This document shows, piece by piece, positions 54,189 through 62,870 of a DNA stretch of 64,000 nt; the stretch's first letter is position 1; each line of letters begins with the position of its first letter. The DNA is from JAWKIJ01 sp041394325 (GTDB lineage: Bacteria; Actinomycetota; Acidimicrobiia; Acidimicrobiales; Microtrichaceae). A program made the translations under genes and the position numbers. The stretch spans positions 496,001 through 560,000 of the forward strand of contig JAWKIJ010000001.1 in assembly GCA_041394325.1 (NCBI GenBank), given 5' to 3'. Below the pieces are notes generated by a model. It saw only the letters and a program-made list of their open reading frames with translations, was not told the DNA's origin and made no database searches.

Positions 54189-56372
54189 TCAGGACCGGTC
54201 GACCGGTTCGCCCGACCGGTCGACGGCCGAGTCGCCGAACACCTGCACCGCGAGGTCGCGGTTGGCGTACACCGCCCGATCACGACCGAGATCCTTGGCC
54301 GTGAGCAGACCGGCGTCGGCGATGCGGATGACGTCGTCGATCGCATCGGCTGCCGTCGAACCGGTCACTCCGAAGCTGCACGTGAACCCGGGAAGTCCGC
54401 TGGCCTCGATCGCAGTGGCCAGCTTGTGCCGGATCCGGTCGATGATCTCGAGCGCCCGGGTCACGGGCAGCCCCGGGTAGACCAGCACGAACTCCTCACC
54501 GCCGTATCGGGCGACGATGTCCCGATCGCGGACGTTGTCCTGGAGGACCTGGGCGAAGATCTGTAGCGCCCGATCGCCAACCTCGTGGCCGAAGGTGTCG
54601 TTGAGCTGCTTGAAGCGGTCGAGATCGGCGACGGCGAGCGAGTAGTCGGTTCCCTGATGGGCGAGCTCGCCAAGCTTCGCCATCAGCGTGCGCCGATTGA
54701 CGAGCCCGGTGAGCGCGTCGGTCCCGGCTTCGATCCGGGTCGACTCGAGCGTGCGGATCGCTCCGATCCGCGCCGCCACCTGGCCGGTGACGGTGACGAG
54801 TTGGTCGACCACGGACTGCGCCGGAGGTCGGTGCTCGGGACCGGTCACGTGAACCACCCCGAGGAGGTGGCCGTTGACGCTCATCGGGATGCACACCGCC
54901 GAACACGGTCGATCATGGAGTCGAAGCTGGGGGCAGGCGTTGATGGCCGCGGGTCCGTCGAAGGTCACGGTCTGACCGCGCTTCATCGCCACGCACTCAC
55001 CGGCCACCGCGACCGGGCAGCCGGCGATCCCGGCGGAGGGATTGACGGCGACGCGTGACAGGGCCGACGAGGTCACCTCGGTGAGGAGCAGTTCGCCGGG
55101 GTTCGCCGGGGTGACGATCGCGAGCGCCCGCTCGAGGATCTCGTAGACCTCCTGCTCGCTGTCGGCCTGATCGAGCGCGTCGGCCACGAGCCGAAGCTGG
55201 CCGTCGCGCGCCGCATCCGCCGTGAGCGTGGCGATTCGGTCACCGACACCGTCGGCCATCACATTGAACGAACGCGCCATCAGTCCGACCTCGTCGTCGG
55301 TCTGCGGCACGCGCGCGGCGAGATCGCTCTCACCGAACCGTCGGATGACGCGCCCGACCGTCCTGATCGACGAGGTGATACTGCGAAGCGCCTTCCATGC
55401 CACCAGTGGAACCAGGACCATGCTGCCGAGCAGGCCGAGCACCATGAGCACGATCGACCGGTCCCGAGTGGTCGTGGACGCACGTTGGTACGAGTCGCGC
55501 TTGCGGTCCAGCGAGGAATCGAGCTGGTCCAGGCCGGCGTCGAGCCGTTCGAGGTTCTGGCGCGAAGGAGTCCCGGCACTGCGAGCGACGTCGCGGACCG
55601 ACACGGCGACGGCGTCCGCCTCGTCACGGACCCCCAACGACGTGGCCTCGTTGACCGCGGCCCGGGTGTTGGTGACCACCCTCCCGACCCGCGCCCGATC
55701 GGCAGCCGGCGACGGATCGAGGAGCCGAACGAGGTCGGACCGAGCGACGGTGGTCGCACGGCGCGCCTCGGCGATGCGGTCGAGATGATTGCCGCGTTCG
55801 GCGAGGACCACCGCCGTCCGTATGCCGAGCGCGGTGAGCGCTCCGGTGGCGAGCAGCGCCACCGCGACCAGCAACACCAGGTGACGGCGCAGCGACATAC
55901 GGTGGATCGGCCTGGCCGACGGGATCGGAGCGTCGATCTCGCGATGAACCGCCAGCTCGCGGCGGACGGGGTCGGGGCGGGAACCGGGCGCGCGAGTCAC
56001 GGCCACGATGGGATCGTCGTCAACCTCGGGATCCTCGTCGAGCGCCCCGGTGTCGAGCTCGCCCGGAGGTTCGGGGGACCCGTCGTCGTCCGCGTCGGAC
56101 TCGCCGGTCGCCGGGAGCGACGACGATTCACCGTCGAGGAGGTCGGGCTCCGCGGGCTCGGCGGACTCCGCGGGCTCGGCGGCCTCAGCAGGCTCGGCGG
56201 CCTCCGCGGGCTGGTCCGCAGCGGTCGAGTCGTCGGCACCGAGCGCATCCGATGGGGCATGCTCGGCTTGCAGTTCGTCCAACGGGACGATCTCGATCTC
56301 GGTGTCGCGCCACCACATGTCCGACACATCTTGACCCGTCGTCGAGCCCACAGAAGGCCGCTGCACGTCCAT
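54189..56372 (-). CDS. Membrane diguanylate cyclase (HAMP-GAF-GGDEF)
   Basis: 727 residues. About 160 acidic, Ala/Glu/Pro-rich residues come before the first span (LVLLVAVALLATGALTALGI, about 165-185); then an outer four-helix-like sensor, a second span (about 303-322), a HAMP domain, a GAF-like domain with several Cys (GCPVAVAGEC, NACPQLRLHDRPC), and a GGDEF domain with RYGGEEFVLVYPG. The GGEEF site is intact, so it should make c-di-GMP. Sensor input unknown. Confidence 0.9.
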   Translation of the reverse strand: MDVQRPSVGSTTGQDVSDMWWRDTEIEIVPLDELQAEHAPSDALGADDSTAADQPAEAAEPAEAAEPAESAEPAEPDLLDGESSSLPATGESDADDDGSPEPPGELDTGALDEDPEVDDDPIVAVTRAPGSRPDPVRRELAVHREIDAPIPSARPIHRMSLRRHLVLLVAVALLATGALTALGIRTAVVLAERGNHLDRIAEARRATTVARSDLVRLLDPSPAADRARVGRVVTNTRAAVNEATSLGVRDEADAVAVSVRDVARSAGTPSRQNLERLDAGLDQLDSSLDRKRDSYQRASTTTRDRSIVLMVLGLLGSMVLVPLVAWKALRSITSSIRTVGRVIRRFGESDLAARVPQTDDEVGLMARSFNVMADGVGDRIATLTADAARDGQLRLVADALDQADSEQEVYEILERALAIVTPANPGELLLTEVTSSALSRVAVNPSAGIAGCPVAVAGECVAMKRGQTVTFDGPAAINACPQLRLHDRPCSAVCIPMSVNGHLLGVVHVTGPEHRPPAQSVVDQLVTVTGQVAARIGAIRTLESTRIEAGTDALTGLVNRRTLMAKLGELAHQGTDYSLAVADLDRFKQLNDTFGHEVGDRALQIFAQVLQDNVRDRDIVARYGGEEFVLVYPGLPVTRALEIIDRIRHKLATAIEASGLPGFTCSFGVTGSTAADAIDDVIRIADAGLLTAKDLGRDRAVYANRDLAVQVFGDSAVDRSGEPVDRS
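56145..56214. repeat. Degenerate 18-base tandem repeat inside the GGDEF gene
   Basis: About three and a half units of GGGCTCGGCGGMCTCMGC, encoding Ala-Glu-Pro-rich repeats in the N-terminal cytoplasmic part of the diguanylate cyclase. The frame is kept, so copy-number changes would only alter the length of the tail. Confidence 0.7.
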
Positions 56373-56405
56373 ACAACACGCGAGGTTAGGAGCAAGATAG
56401 CCGGA

Positions 56406-56928
56406 ATGTCACGAAATGATCGTAAATGCTTTGCAGATGAATGGGTCGAGATCGTCGACGAAACCGGCGAGGTGACCGGGATCGTCCGCCGCAGTGAGAT
56501 GCGAACCCGTCGCCTTCGTCACCGCGCGGTATTCGTCGCTGTGCTCGACGGCGCGGGTTCGGTGCTCGTGCATCGCCGAAGCGCCACGAAGGACCTGTGG
56601 CCGTCGGCATGGGACATCGCCGCCGGCGGGGTGTGCGCGCCCGACGAGCCGTGGGAGGACGCCGCGCACCGTGAGCTCGGCGAGGAGTTGGGGATCGACG
56701 GACCTCTGGACCACCTGGGGGAGGTGCCTACGAGGGTCCCGATGCGAGCCTGGTCGGCATGGTCTTCGGGGTGGTGCACCTCGGACCGTTCCACTTCGAC
56801 GACGGCGAGGTGGTCGCCGCCGAATGGGCCCCCATCGCCTCCTTGGCCGGCCTGGTGGGGGACCGCCCGTTCTGTCCGGACTCGTTGCAGATCGTCCTCC
56901 CCTCCTCGATCCGCGGCGTACGGACTGA
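56406..56928 (+). CDS. Nudix hydrolase (frameshifted)
   Basis: About 175 residues. ADEWVEIVDETGEVTGIV and the Nudix box GGVCAPDEPWEDAAHRELGEELGI (Gx5Ex7REUxEExGU complete). The frame breaks at 56724-56727 (one G missing in GAGGTGCC) and continues as YEGPDASLVGMVF and GVVHLGPFHFDDGEVV. The stop at 56928 implies one further shift near the end, where the sequence is less certain. The first half resembles IDI-like/YfcD-type Nudix proteins. Hydrolyses a nucleoside diphosphate derivative; substrate unknown. Divergent from the GGDEF gene. Confidence 0.78.
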
Positions 56929-56986
56929 GGGTGCGCCTCGACTCGACGGTACGTCCGATGTCAGGGGTCGCCTCGATGATGATCCC

Positions 56987-57514
56987 ATGGTCTCGCAGAA
57001 CCACCCCCACCACGAAGCCCACACCGCCCGAGCCGACAGGAGCCGAACCCGCGCCTCGACGGCCAGAGCCATCAGGCGCCGGCCCCAGACGACGCTCCGG
57101 GCGGTCCGCGTCGAGGTCGCGCGTTGGGCGCTTGGGTCGGGTCACACCCTCTCACTCGACTCGCTCTCGGCCATCCTCTCGGCTCGTCTTCACGAGGCCA
57201 CCGCGGGGCCGGCCGTTCAACCGCTGGACGTGCGGCGATATCGCCCCGTTGCTGTTCGGCACCGTCGACCGGCACGGTGGGCAGCCGCTGGGGCCGCGGC
57301 ACTCGGTGAGACGCTGTACACGTACCTGCGCTTCCTGGGCGAACATCAGGTCCTGGACGAGCACTCCTCCGCTCCGCAGGCGCTCTTGGAGGAGGTCGCG
57401 TCGCTGTGCGGCCTCGACCAGGACGGTCGACGTCGCCACGCGGCCACTCAGCCGATACCGAACCAGTCCAAGACGGTGGTCGTGGCGTTCAGCGGACCTC
57501 GCAGCGGCCACTGA
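56987..57514 (+). CDS. Hypothetical protein (at least two frameshifts)
   Basis: Reading frames joined here: WALGSGHTLSLDSLSAIL and SARLHEATAG in the first, RPFNRWTCGDIAPLLFGTV in the second, LGETLYTYLRFLGEHQVL and ALLEEVASLCGLDQDGR in the third. Each piece has biased codons and protein-like composition, and they follow one another without gaps, so I think this is one gene of about 175 residues with shifts near 57204-57208 and 57290-57293. I do not recognise the family. Its 3' end overlaps the convergent esterase gene by 67 bases, so the true stop may be earlier. Confidence 0.45.
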   Translation: MVSQNHPHHEAHTARADRSRTRASTARAIRRRPQTTLRAVRVEVARWALGSGHTLSLDSLSAILSARLHEATAGPAVQPLDVRRYRPVAVRHRRPARWAAAGAAALGETLYTYLRFLGEHQVLDEHSSAPQALLEEVASLCGLDQDGRRRHAATQPIPNQSKTVVVAFSGPRSGH

Positions 57515-58374
57515 TGCGGCCAACCCCCGATGCCGACCAACCGCACCGCGCCCCGCCACGACAGTTCGTCCACGAGCGATCGGTCACGGCGCCGAGCGTC
57601 GAGACCGTCGGCTCGTTCCCGCACCCTTGCGCCGCAGCGGTCGCTCCGACGGCTTCCTCCACGGGCGGGAACGTCGACCCCATCAACGCGGAGAAGACGC
57701 TGGCACCACCCCGATACGGCACCGACTCGTCCGCTGTCCCGTGGATGTGCAGGATCGACACCGCACCGTTCGGTTCACAGCCAGCGTCGTTCGTACCCGA
57801 CACGCTGGCGGCTGCGGCCACGCGGTCGGCTGCCGAGCAGAGGAACCGGTACACCATCATTCCACCGTTGGAGAACCCCACAGATACACCCTGGACGGGT
57901 CGACGTCGGGTCTTGCCTTGACGCGGTCGATCAACGATGCGAGGTAGTCGACGTCGTTCACCTGAGTGGCTCGGGCGATTCCACAGCATCCCCCTGCGTT
58001 CCAACTCGCCATGATCCCCGCGGGTGCGACCAGTACGAACCGGTGGCGTTGCACCGCTGCCGCCCAGTCCCCTCGCCGACCACCCCGGCCGGACTGCCGG
58101 TCAGACCGTGCAGCAAGACCACCGCAGGCATCGCATGGGAAGGAGGATTCGAGGGCAGGTACAGATCGCACTCGCGGGTGACGAGGCCGTCGGCCTGTGC
58201 GCAGGTCTGTACGACCGGACGACTCACCTCGGCCGGTATCGACGACGTCGTCGACGGGACGCTCGTGGTCGTCGGGGTCGGGCGACCACCGCGTCGTGCG
58301 GTGACCACCACGACGACCACGACCGCGACGGCGACGAACACGGCGACCCGGCCCTTCGGCGCGGCCCGTCCCAT
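57448..58374 (-). CDS. PHB-depolymerase-like secreted esterase (three frameshifts)
   Basis: About 310 residues in four frames. N-terminal hydrophobic stretch (VAVFVAVAVVVVVVV) and Thr/Pro linker; VVLLHGLTGSPAGV; after the first shift FVLVAPAGIMASWNAGGCCG; after the second the nucleophile segment LWGFSNGGMMVYRF and HIHGTADESVPY (catalytic Asp); after the third GIGGWPHQWPL with the His. Shifts: 58069-58072, 57876-57879 and 57551-57554, each one C short. Family members cleave polyesters or feruloyl/acyl esters outside the cell. It starts 33 bases from operator copy 4. Confidence 0.8.
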
Positions 58375-58406
58375 GGGGCCATCGTAGGTGACCACCCGAT
58401 CGGCAG

Positions 58407-58425
58407 ATCTGACGCACCGTCAGAT
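58407..58425. promoter_or_regulatory. Palindromic operator, copy 4 (ATCTGACGCACCGTCAGAT)
   Basis: 8-base arms perfectly symmetrical around CAC, differing from copies 1-3 at one base. It lies between the divergent esterase (start 58374) and acyl-CoA dehydrogenase (start 58493) genes and could control both. Confidence 0.7.
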
Positions 58426-58492
58426 ACGATCCGCCGACCGGGACCCCGGAACCACCGGACGGTTCACACGTCGACCGACGGAGGTACCAACC

Positions 58493-59689
58493 GTGCAACT
58501 CGGGGACACGCCAGCCGATTCGGCGTTCCGTGCCGAGATCCGTACGTGGATGGCCGACAACCTCAGAGGCGAGTTCGAACAGCTCCGCCATCGCGGCGGT
58601 CCCGGCGACGAGCACATGTTCGTCGCCGAACGGATGGAGTGGGAACGTCACCTCGCCGCCGCCGGATGGACGTGCGTCGGCTGGCCGACCGCCTACGGGG
58701 GCCGGGGTCTCCCGATCAATCAGGAGGTCATCTTCCACGAGGAGCACGCGGCCGCCGGCGGGCCCGGCCGAGCAGGACTGATCGGCGAGGGTCTGCTGGG
58801 GCCGACCTTGTTGCACTTCGCATCGGAGGAGCAGAAGGCTCGCTTCCTCCCGGGGATCGTGTCGGGAACCGAGTACTGGTGTCAGGGCTACTCCGAACCG
58901 AACGCCGGCAGCGACCTCGCGAACATCTCCACCACGGCGCGCCTCGAAGGCGACGGAGACGACGCCGAGTGGGTGATCAACGGGCAGAAGGTGTGGACCT
59001 CACTCGCGCAGTGGTCGGACTGGTGCTTCGTCGTCTGCCGCACCGAGGCCGGAAGTTCTCGCCACCACGGCCTCTCCTACCTGCTCATCCGGATGGACGC
59101 ACCCGGTATCGAGGTCCGGCCGATCCGCCAGATCACCGGCACCGCCGAGTTCAACGAGGTGTTCTTCGACGACGCGCGCACGCCGGCGGTCAACATCGTC
59201 GGTGATCCCGGTGACGGCTGGAAGGTCGCCATGGGCACGCTGGCGTTCGAACGCGGAGTGCTGACCCTGGGTCAACAGATGGCGTTCCGACGCGAACTCG
59301 CCGAGATCGTCGACACGGCCCGAGCCAACGGCCGCCTCGACGACCCCGTCCTTCGCGACTCGATCACCTCGTTGTGGATCCGACTTCGGATCATGCGGAC
59401 CAACGCCATCCGCACCCTCTCGTTGTCGTCCGCCCAGCTCAGCCGCGAAGCGATGATCGGCAAGCTGTACTGGGCCAACCTCCACCGGGACATGGGCGAG
59501 GTGGCCATGGACGCCATGGGTGCGTCGGCGATGACGATTTCGGATCGATACGACGCCCACGAGCCGATGGGTCCACTTCACCGGCTGTTCATGTTCACCC
59601 GATCCGACACGATCTACGGCGGCTCGAACGAGGTCCAACGCAATGTCATCGGCGAGCGAGCGCTGGGGCTTCCCCGGGAGCCCCGCTGA
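58493..59689 (+). CDS. Acyl-CoA dehydrogenase
   Basis: 398 residues from GTG 58493 with GGAGGT (58480-58485) ahead. CQGYSEPNAGSDLANI and INGQKVWTSLAQ are the flavin and substrate segments; the chain ends TIYGGSNEVQRNVIGERALGLPREP. Its type is that of the large actinobacterial FadE groups found in steroid ring and side-chain breakdown. Operator copy 4 is 67 bases upstream. It heads a run of plus-strand genes: SDR, lipoprotein, MaoC dehydratase, thiolase. Confidence 0.9.
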   Translation: MQLGDTPADSAFRAEIRTWMADNLRGEFEQLRHRGGPGDEHMFVAERMEWERHLAAAGWTCVGWPTAYGGRGLPINQEVIFHEEHAAAGGPGRAGLIGEGLLGPTLLHFASEEQKARFLPGIVSGTEYWCQGYSEPNAGSDLANISTTARLEGDGDDAEWVINGQKVWTSLAQWSDWCFVVCRTEAGSSRHHGLSYLLIRMDAPGIEVRPIRQITGTAEFNEVFFDDARTPAVNIVGDPGDGWKVAMGTLAFERGVLTLGQQMAFRRELAEIVDTARANGRLDDPVLRDSITSLWIRLRIMRTNAIRTLSLSSAQLSREAMIGKLYWANLHRDMGEVAMDAMGASAMTISDRYDAHEPMGPLHRLFMFTRSDTIYGGSNEVQRNVIGERALGLPREPR

Positions 59690-59770
59690 CCGAGCCCCGC
59701 CGGTCGCACCCCTGCACACGTCCGACGTCACCCACGTCGGGCCCACCATCACCCATCGGAGGAACCGCAC

Positions 59771-60545
59771 ATGGCCGCTCCCGACTATCCCCCCCCGAAC
59801 AACCTCCTGGCGGGACGCAACGTCGTGGTCACCGCCGCAGCCGGAACCGGCATCGGCTTCGCGGTCGCGAGACGCTGCATCGAGGAAGGGGCGAACGTCC
59901 TGGTGAGCGACCTCCACGAGCGTCGACTCGGCGAGGCCGCCGACAACCTCGAGGCCGAGACCGGCCGTCGACCGGCGACGTTCCTGTGCAACGTGACCGT
60001 CGAGGAACAGGTGCGCGGTCTCGTCGACGCCGCCGTCGCGGAGTTGGGTCACATCGACGTGTGGATGAACAACGCGGGGCTCGGCGGCAACGCCCCGATC
60101 GTTGAGATGACCGACGAGCAGTGGTCGGTAGTGCTCGATGTGACGCTCACCGGGACGTTCCGCTGCCTTCGGGCCGTGCTCCCGCACATGTACGAACGCG
60201 GTGAGGGAGCAGTGGTGAACAACGCCTCGGTCCTGGGGTGGCGCGCCCAGGCGCTCCAGGCGCACTACGCGGCGGCCAAGGCGGGGGTGATGGCGTTGAC
60301 CAGGTGCGCCGCGATCGAGGCGGCCGAACACAACGTGCGCCAACGCGGTGTCACCGAGCCTCGCGATGCACCCGTTCCTCGCAAAGGTGACCCCAGACGG
60401 CCTACTCGAGGAACTCGAGGCACGGGAGGCATTCGGCCGTGCGGCCGAACCGTGGGAGATCGCGACGGTCATGGTGATGCTCGCGTCGCCCTACACCTCC
60501 TACATGACCGGCGAGGTCGTGTCGGTCTCCAGCCAGCATTCGTGA
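59771..60545 (+). CDS. SDR-family dehydrogenase (one frameshift)
   Basis: About 258 residues. LLAGRNVVVTAAAGTGIGFAVARRC: the usual TGxxxGIG is written AAAGTGIG, as in a group of mycobacterial steroid-pathway SDRs. NNAG, catalytic Ser in NNASVLGW and HYAAAK (YxxxK) are intact. After EHNVR the frame changes at 60339-60341; it then reads VSPSLAMHPFLAKV and ends PYTSYMTGEVVSVSSQHS. In the repaired frame the normal VNAVSPS segment appears. GGAGGA precedes the ATG. Confidence 0.83.
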
Positions 60546-60639
60546 GCAACGAGGTCCCCAGCATTCGTCGTGAGGGGCAAAAGGCGCGCTCGAACGCGTC
60601 GTCCACTCCGCGAGCGGGGGCGGCGTAGGCTGCGCGGCG

Positions 60640-61014
60640 ATGCTCCCCGTCCTCCGGCATCCCACCCTTGCCCGCTCACTACTCGCCGCAGCCGTCGGCG
60701 TGCTGACCCTCGGCGGCATCGCATGTGGAGGCACCCCCGGACGCGCCGAATGGATTGCGCACACCAAGGCGGCCATCGGGGACGACATCGTGACGACGAT
60801 CCAACAGCAGGGCTTCAGTCGCTCCTCCGCCGACCGGATCGTCGACCGCTTCGTCACGTGCGAGTACGACAGCATCCGCCACGACGCGGGCCTCGTGCGG
60901 GACTCATACGACCGTTCCGGATCCGCGGCGGTGACCCCGCGCATCGACGAGTTGACGAAGTCCTGCACCACCGCGCTCAGCGACGAACTGCTCCGGCACC
61001 GGGACCGAACATGA
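60640..61014 (+). CDS. Small lipoprotein of unknown function
   Basis: 124 residues. Lipoprotein signal peptide LLAAAVGVLTLGGIACGG (Cys near 29), then one small domain with two further Cys (FVTCEYD and TKSCTTAL) that could form a disulfide. Not recognised. A TAGGCT eight bases before the ATG may give a nearly leaderless mRNA. Its stop overlaps the MaoC start (ATGA), so the two are co-translated. Confidence 0.65.
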   Translation: MLPVLRHPTLARSLLAAAVGVLTLGGIACGGTPGRAEWIAHTKAAIGDDIVTTIQQQGFSRSSADRIVDRFVTCEYDSIRHDAGLVRDSYDRSGSAAVTPRIDELTKSCTTALSDELLRHRDRT

Positions 61015-61493
61015 GCGACACCGAGCCTCTGGGCGGCGCGATCGTCGTCGCCTCACCGTCGGACCTGTTGTCGACGGTCGGCCGGACGGCCGGGCCCACC
61101 CCGTGGATCGACCTCGATCAGGCGCGGATCGACCTGTTCGCCGAGGCCACCGGAGACCGTCAGTGGATCCACGTCGACGTGGCCCGTGCCGCTGCCGAAT
61201 CGCCGTTCGGGGGACCGATCGCACACGGCTACCTGACGCTCTCGCTCGTCAACCTCTTCCTCCCGGACCTCGTGTCGGTCGAGACGTTCTCGATGGGGGT
61301 CAACGTAGGCCTCGACAAGGTCCGCTTCCCCGCCCCCGTCCCCGCCGGGTCGCGGGTGCGGGCAACCGCCGAGGTGGTCGAGGCCACCGGGATCGGCGAA
61401 GGCGTGCAGGTGGTCGTCCGCGTCGACATCCACTGCGAGGGGTCCGATCGACCGTCGTGTGTCGCCGACACCGTCAGCAGGTTCTTCCCCTGA
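61011..61493 (+). CDS. MaoC-family enoyl-CoA hydratase
   Basis: 160 residues, single hot-dog domain. The hydratase-2 motif is clear: FAEATGDRQWIHVD with catalytic Asp and His, followed by FGGPIAHGYLTLSL. Hydrates trans-2-enoyl-CoA to (R)-3-hydroxyacyl-CoA. ATG overlaps the lipoprotein stop. Together with the acyl-CoA dehydrogenase, SDR and thiolase beside it, it completes a beta-oxidation set. Confidence 0.9.
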   Translation: MSDTEPLGGAIVVASPSDLLSTVGRTAGPTPWIDLDQARIDLFAEATGDRQWIHVDVARAAAESPFGGPIAHGYLTLSLVNLFLPDLVSVETFSMGVNVGLDKVRFPAPVPAGSRVRATAEVVEATGIGEGVQVVVRVDIHCEGSDRPSCVADTVSRFFP

Positions 61494-61539
61494 CGACCGG
61501 TCGTGCACCTCGAGAGGCACGGGCGCATTCGTCGCGATA

Positions 61540-61555
61540 GTTACCGCCGGGTAAC
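61540..61555. promoter_or_regulatory. GTNAC-N6-GTNAC palindrome before the thiolase gene
   Basis: GTTAC-CGCCGG-GTAAC, with a -10-like TAACAT overlapping its right arm. It has the same shape as the two boxes before sepX and lies 39 bases before the thiolase ATG. Confidence 0.35.
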
Positions 61556-61593
61556 ATCGTCCGGCCGTATCGCCACAACCGGGAGTCACACCC

Positions 61594-62793
61594 ATGGCCG
61601 AAGCCGTCATCGTCGCAACCGCCCGCACCCCCATCGGCCGCATGGCCAAGGGGTCGTTGAAGGACATGCGGCCCGACGACCTGTCCGCCCACATCATCAA
61701 GGCGGTGCTGGACAAGGTCCCGGAACTCGACCGCAACGAGATCGAGGACGTCCTGTGGGGCTGCGGTCAACCCGGCGGCGAGTCCGGTCACAACATCGCC
61801 CGCGTTTCCGCCGTGCTCGCGGGGCTCGACAACATCCCGGGCGCCACCGTCAACCGCTACTGCTCCAGCTCGCTCATGACCATCCGGATGGCCTCGCACG
61901 CGATCATGGCCGGCGACGGCGACGTGTTCCTCGCGGGCGGAGTCGAGACCTCCAGCCGATTCTTCTTCGGGATGGCCGACGGCCCGAAGAACCCGATCTT
62001 CGCCGATGCCGAGGAGCGCACCGCTGCCCGCGCCGAGGGTGGTGCCGACACCTGGGCTCCGGCGCCGGGTCTCCCCGACATGTACATCGCCATGGGCCAG
62101 ACCGCCGAGAACGTCGCCCAGGCCGAGAACGTGAGTCGCCAGGACCAGGACGAGTTCGCCGTCCGCAGCCAGAACCTGGCCGAGGAAAGCCTCGACAACG
62201 GCTTCTGGGATGCCGAGATCACGCCCGTGACCACGCCCGACGGGGAGGTCTCCCGTGACGACGGCATCCGACCCGGGACCACACTGGAGAAGGTGTCGTC
62301 CCTCGCTCCGGCGTTCCGCCCCGACGGGACGGTGACCGCTGGCAACGCCTGCCCGCTCAACGACGGTGCCGCCGCGGTCGTCGTGATGAGCGACACCAAG
62401 GCCAAGGCCCTCGGCATCACGCCGCTGGCACGGATCGTGTCGTCCGCCGCCACCGGCCTCAACCCCGAGATCATGGGGATGGGACCCGTCGAGGCCTGCC
62501 GAAAGGCCCTCGGTCGAGCGGGCATGACCATGGCCGACATCGACCTCGTGGAGATCAACGAGGCGTTCGCCGCGCAGGTCGTCCCATCGGCCCGCCACCT
62601 CGACATCCCGATCGACAAGCTCAACACCCGCGGTGGTTCGATCGCCCTCGGGCACCCCTTCGGTATGACCGGCGCCCGCATCATGACGACCCTGATCCAC
62701 AACCTCCAGGAGTCGGACAAGCAGTTCGGCCTCGAGTCGATGTGTGTCGGCGGCGGCCAGGGCATGGCGATGGTGATCGAGCGCCTGTCCTAG
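61594..62793 (+). CDS. Acetyl-CoA acyltransferase (thiolase), FadA6-like
   Basis: 399 residues. Nucleophile Cys90 in VNRYCSSSLMTIRMA, EINEAFAAQVV, catalytic His in GGSIALGHPFGMTGAR and the second Cys in CVGGGQGMAMV. NRYCSSSL is the form found in FadA6-type thiolases, which act on ring-derived acyl-CoAs in steroid degradation, but general 3-ketoacyl-CoA thiolases of actinobacteria share it. Closes the beta-oxidation set that starts with the dehydrogenase at 58.5 kb. GGGAG lies before the ATG. Confidence 0.92.
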   Translation: MAEAVIVATARTPIGRMAKGSLKDMRPDDLSAHIIKAVLDKVPELDRNEIEDVLWGCGQPGGESGHNIARVSAVLAGLDNIPGATVNRYCSSSLMTIRMASHAIMAGDGDVFLAGGVETSSRFFFGMADGPKNPIFADAEERTAARAEGGADTWAPAPGLPDMYIAMGQTAENVAQAENVSRQDQDEFAVRSQNLAEESLDNGFWDAEITPVTTPDGEVSRDDGIRPGTTLEKVSSLAPAFRPDGTVTAGNACPLNDGAAAVVVMSDTKAKALGITPLARIVSSAATGLNPEIMGMGPVEACRKALGRAGMTMADIDLVEINEAFAAQVVPSARHLDIPIDKLNTRGGSIALGHPFGMTGARIMTTLIHNLQESDKQFGLESMCVGGGQGMAMVIERLS

Positions 62794-62870
62794 GCTCTCC
62801 GGGGTCGCCGGCGCAACCGCTCCGTGGCGCGACCCTCGCCGACGGGCCGGAAGGATCGCGTGACGAGAAG

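Noticed and set aside
54181..54216. ACCGGTCGACCGGT palindrome at the end of the GGDEF gene as an operator or terminator
   Set aside because: It is in the coding sequence (Val-Asp-Arg-Ser repeats) at the 3' end, with no T-run and no promoter nearby; codon repetition explains the symmetry.
56145..56214. CRISPR-like or regulatory repeat
   Set aside because: Units are contiguous, degenerate, 18 bases long and in frame inside a protein gene; there are no spacers.
58493..62793. A complete steroid C/D-ring degradation locus
   Set aside because: Single genes resemble FadE, FadA6, FadD3 and SDR types from that pathway, but ipdA/ipdB, echA20, kstD, hsaC and related markers are absent from the window. 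Only a general acyl-CoA catabolic role is supported.
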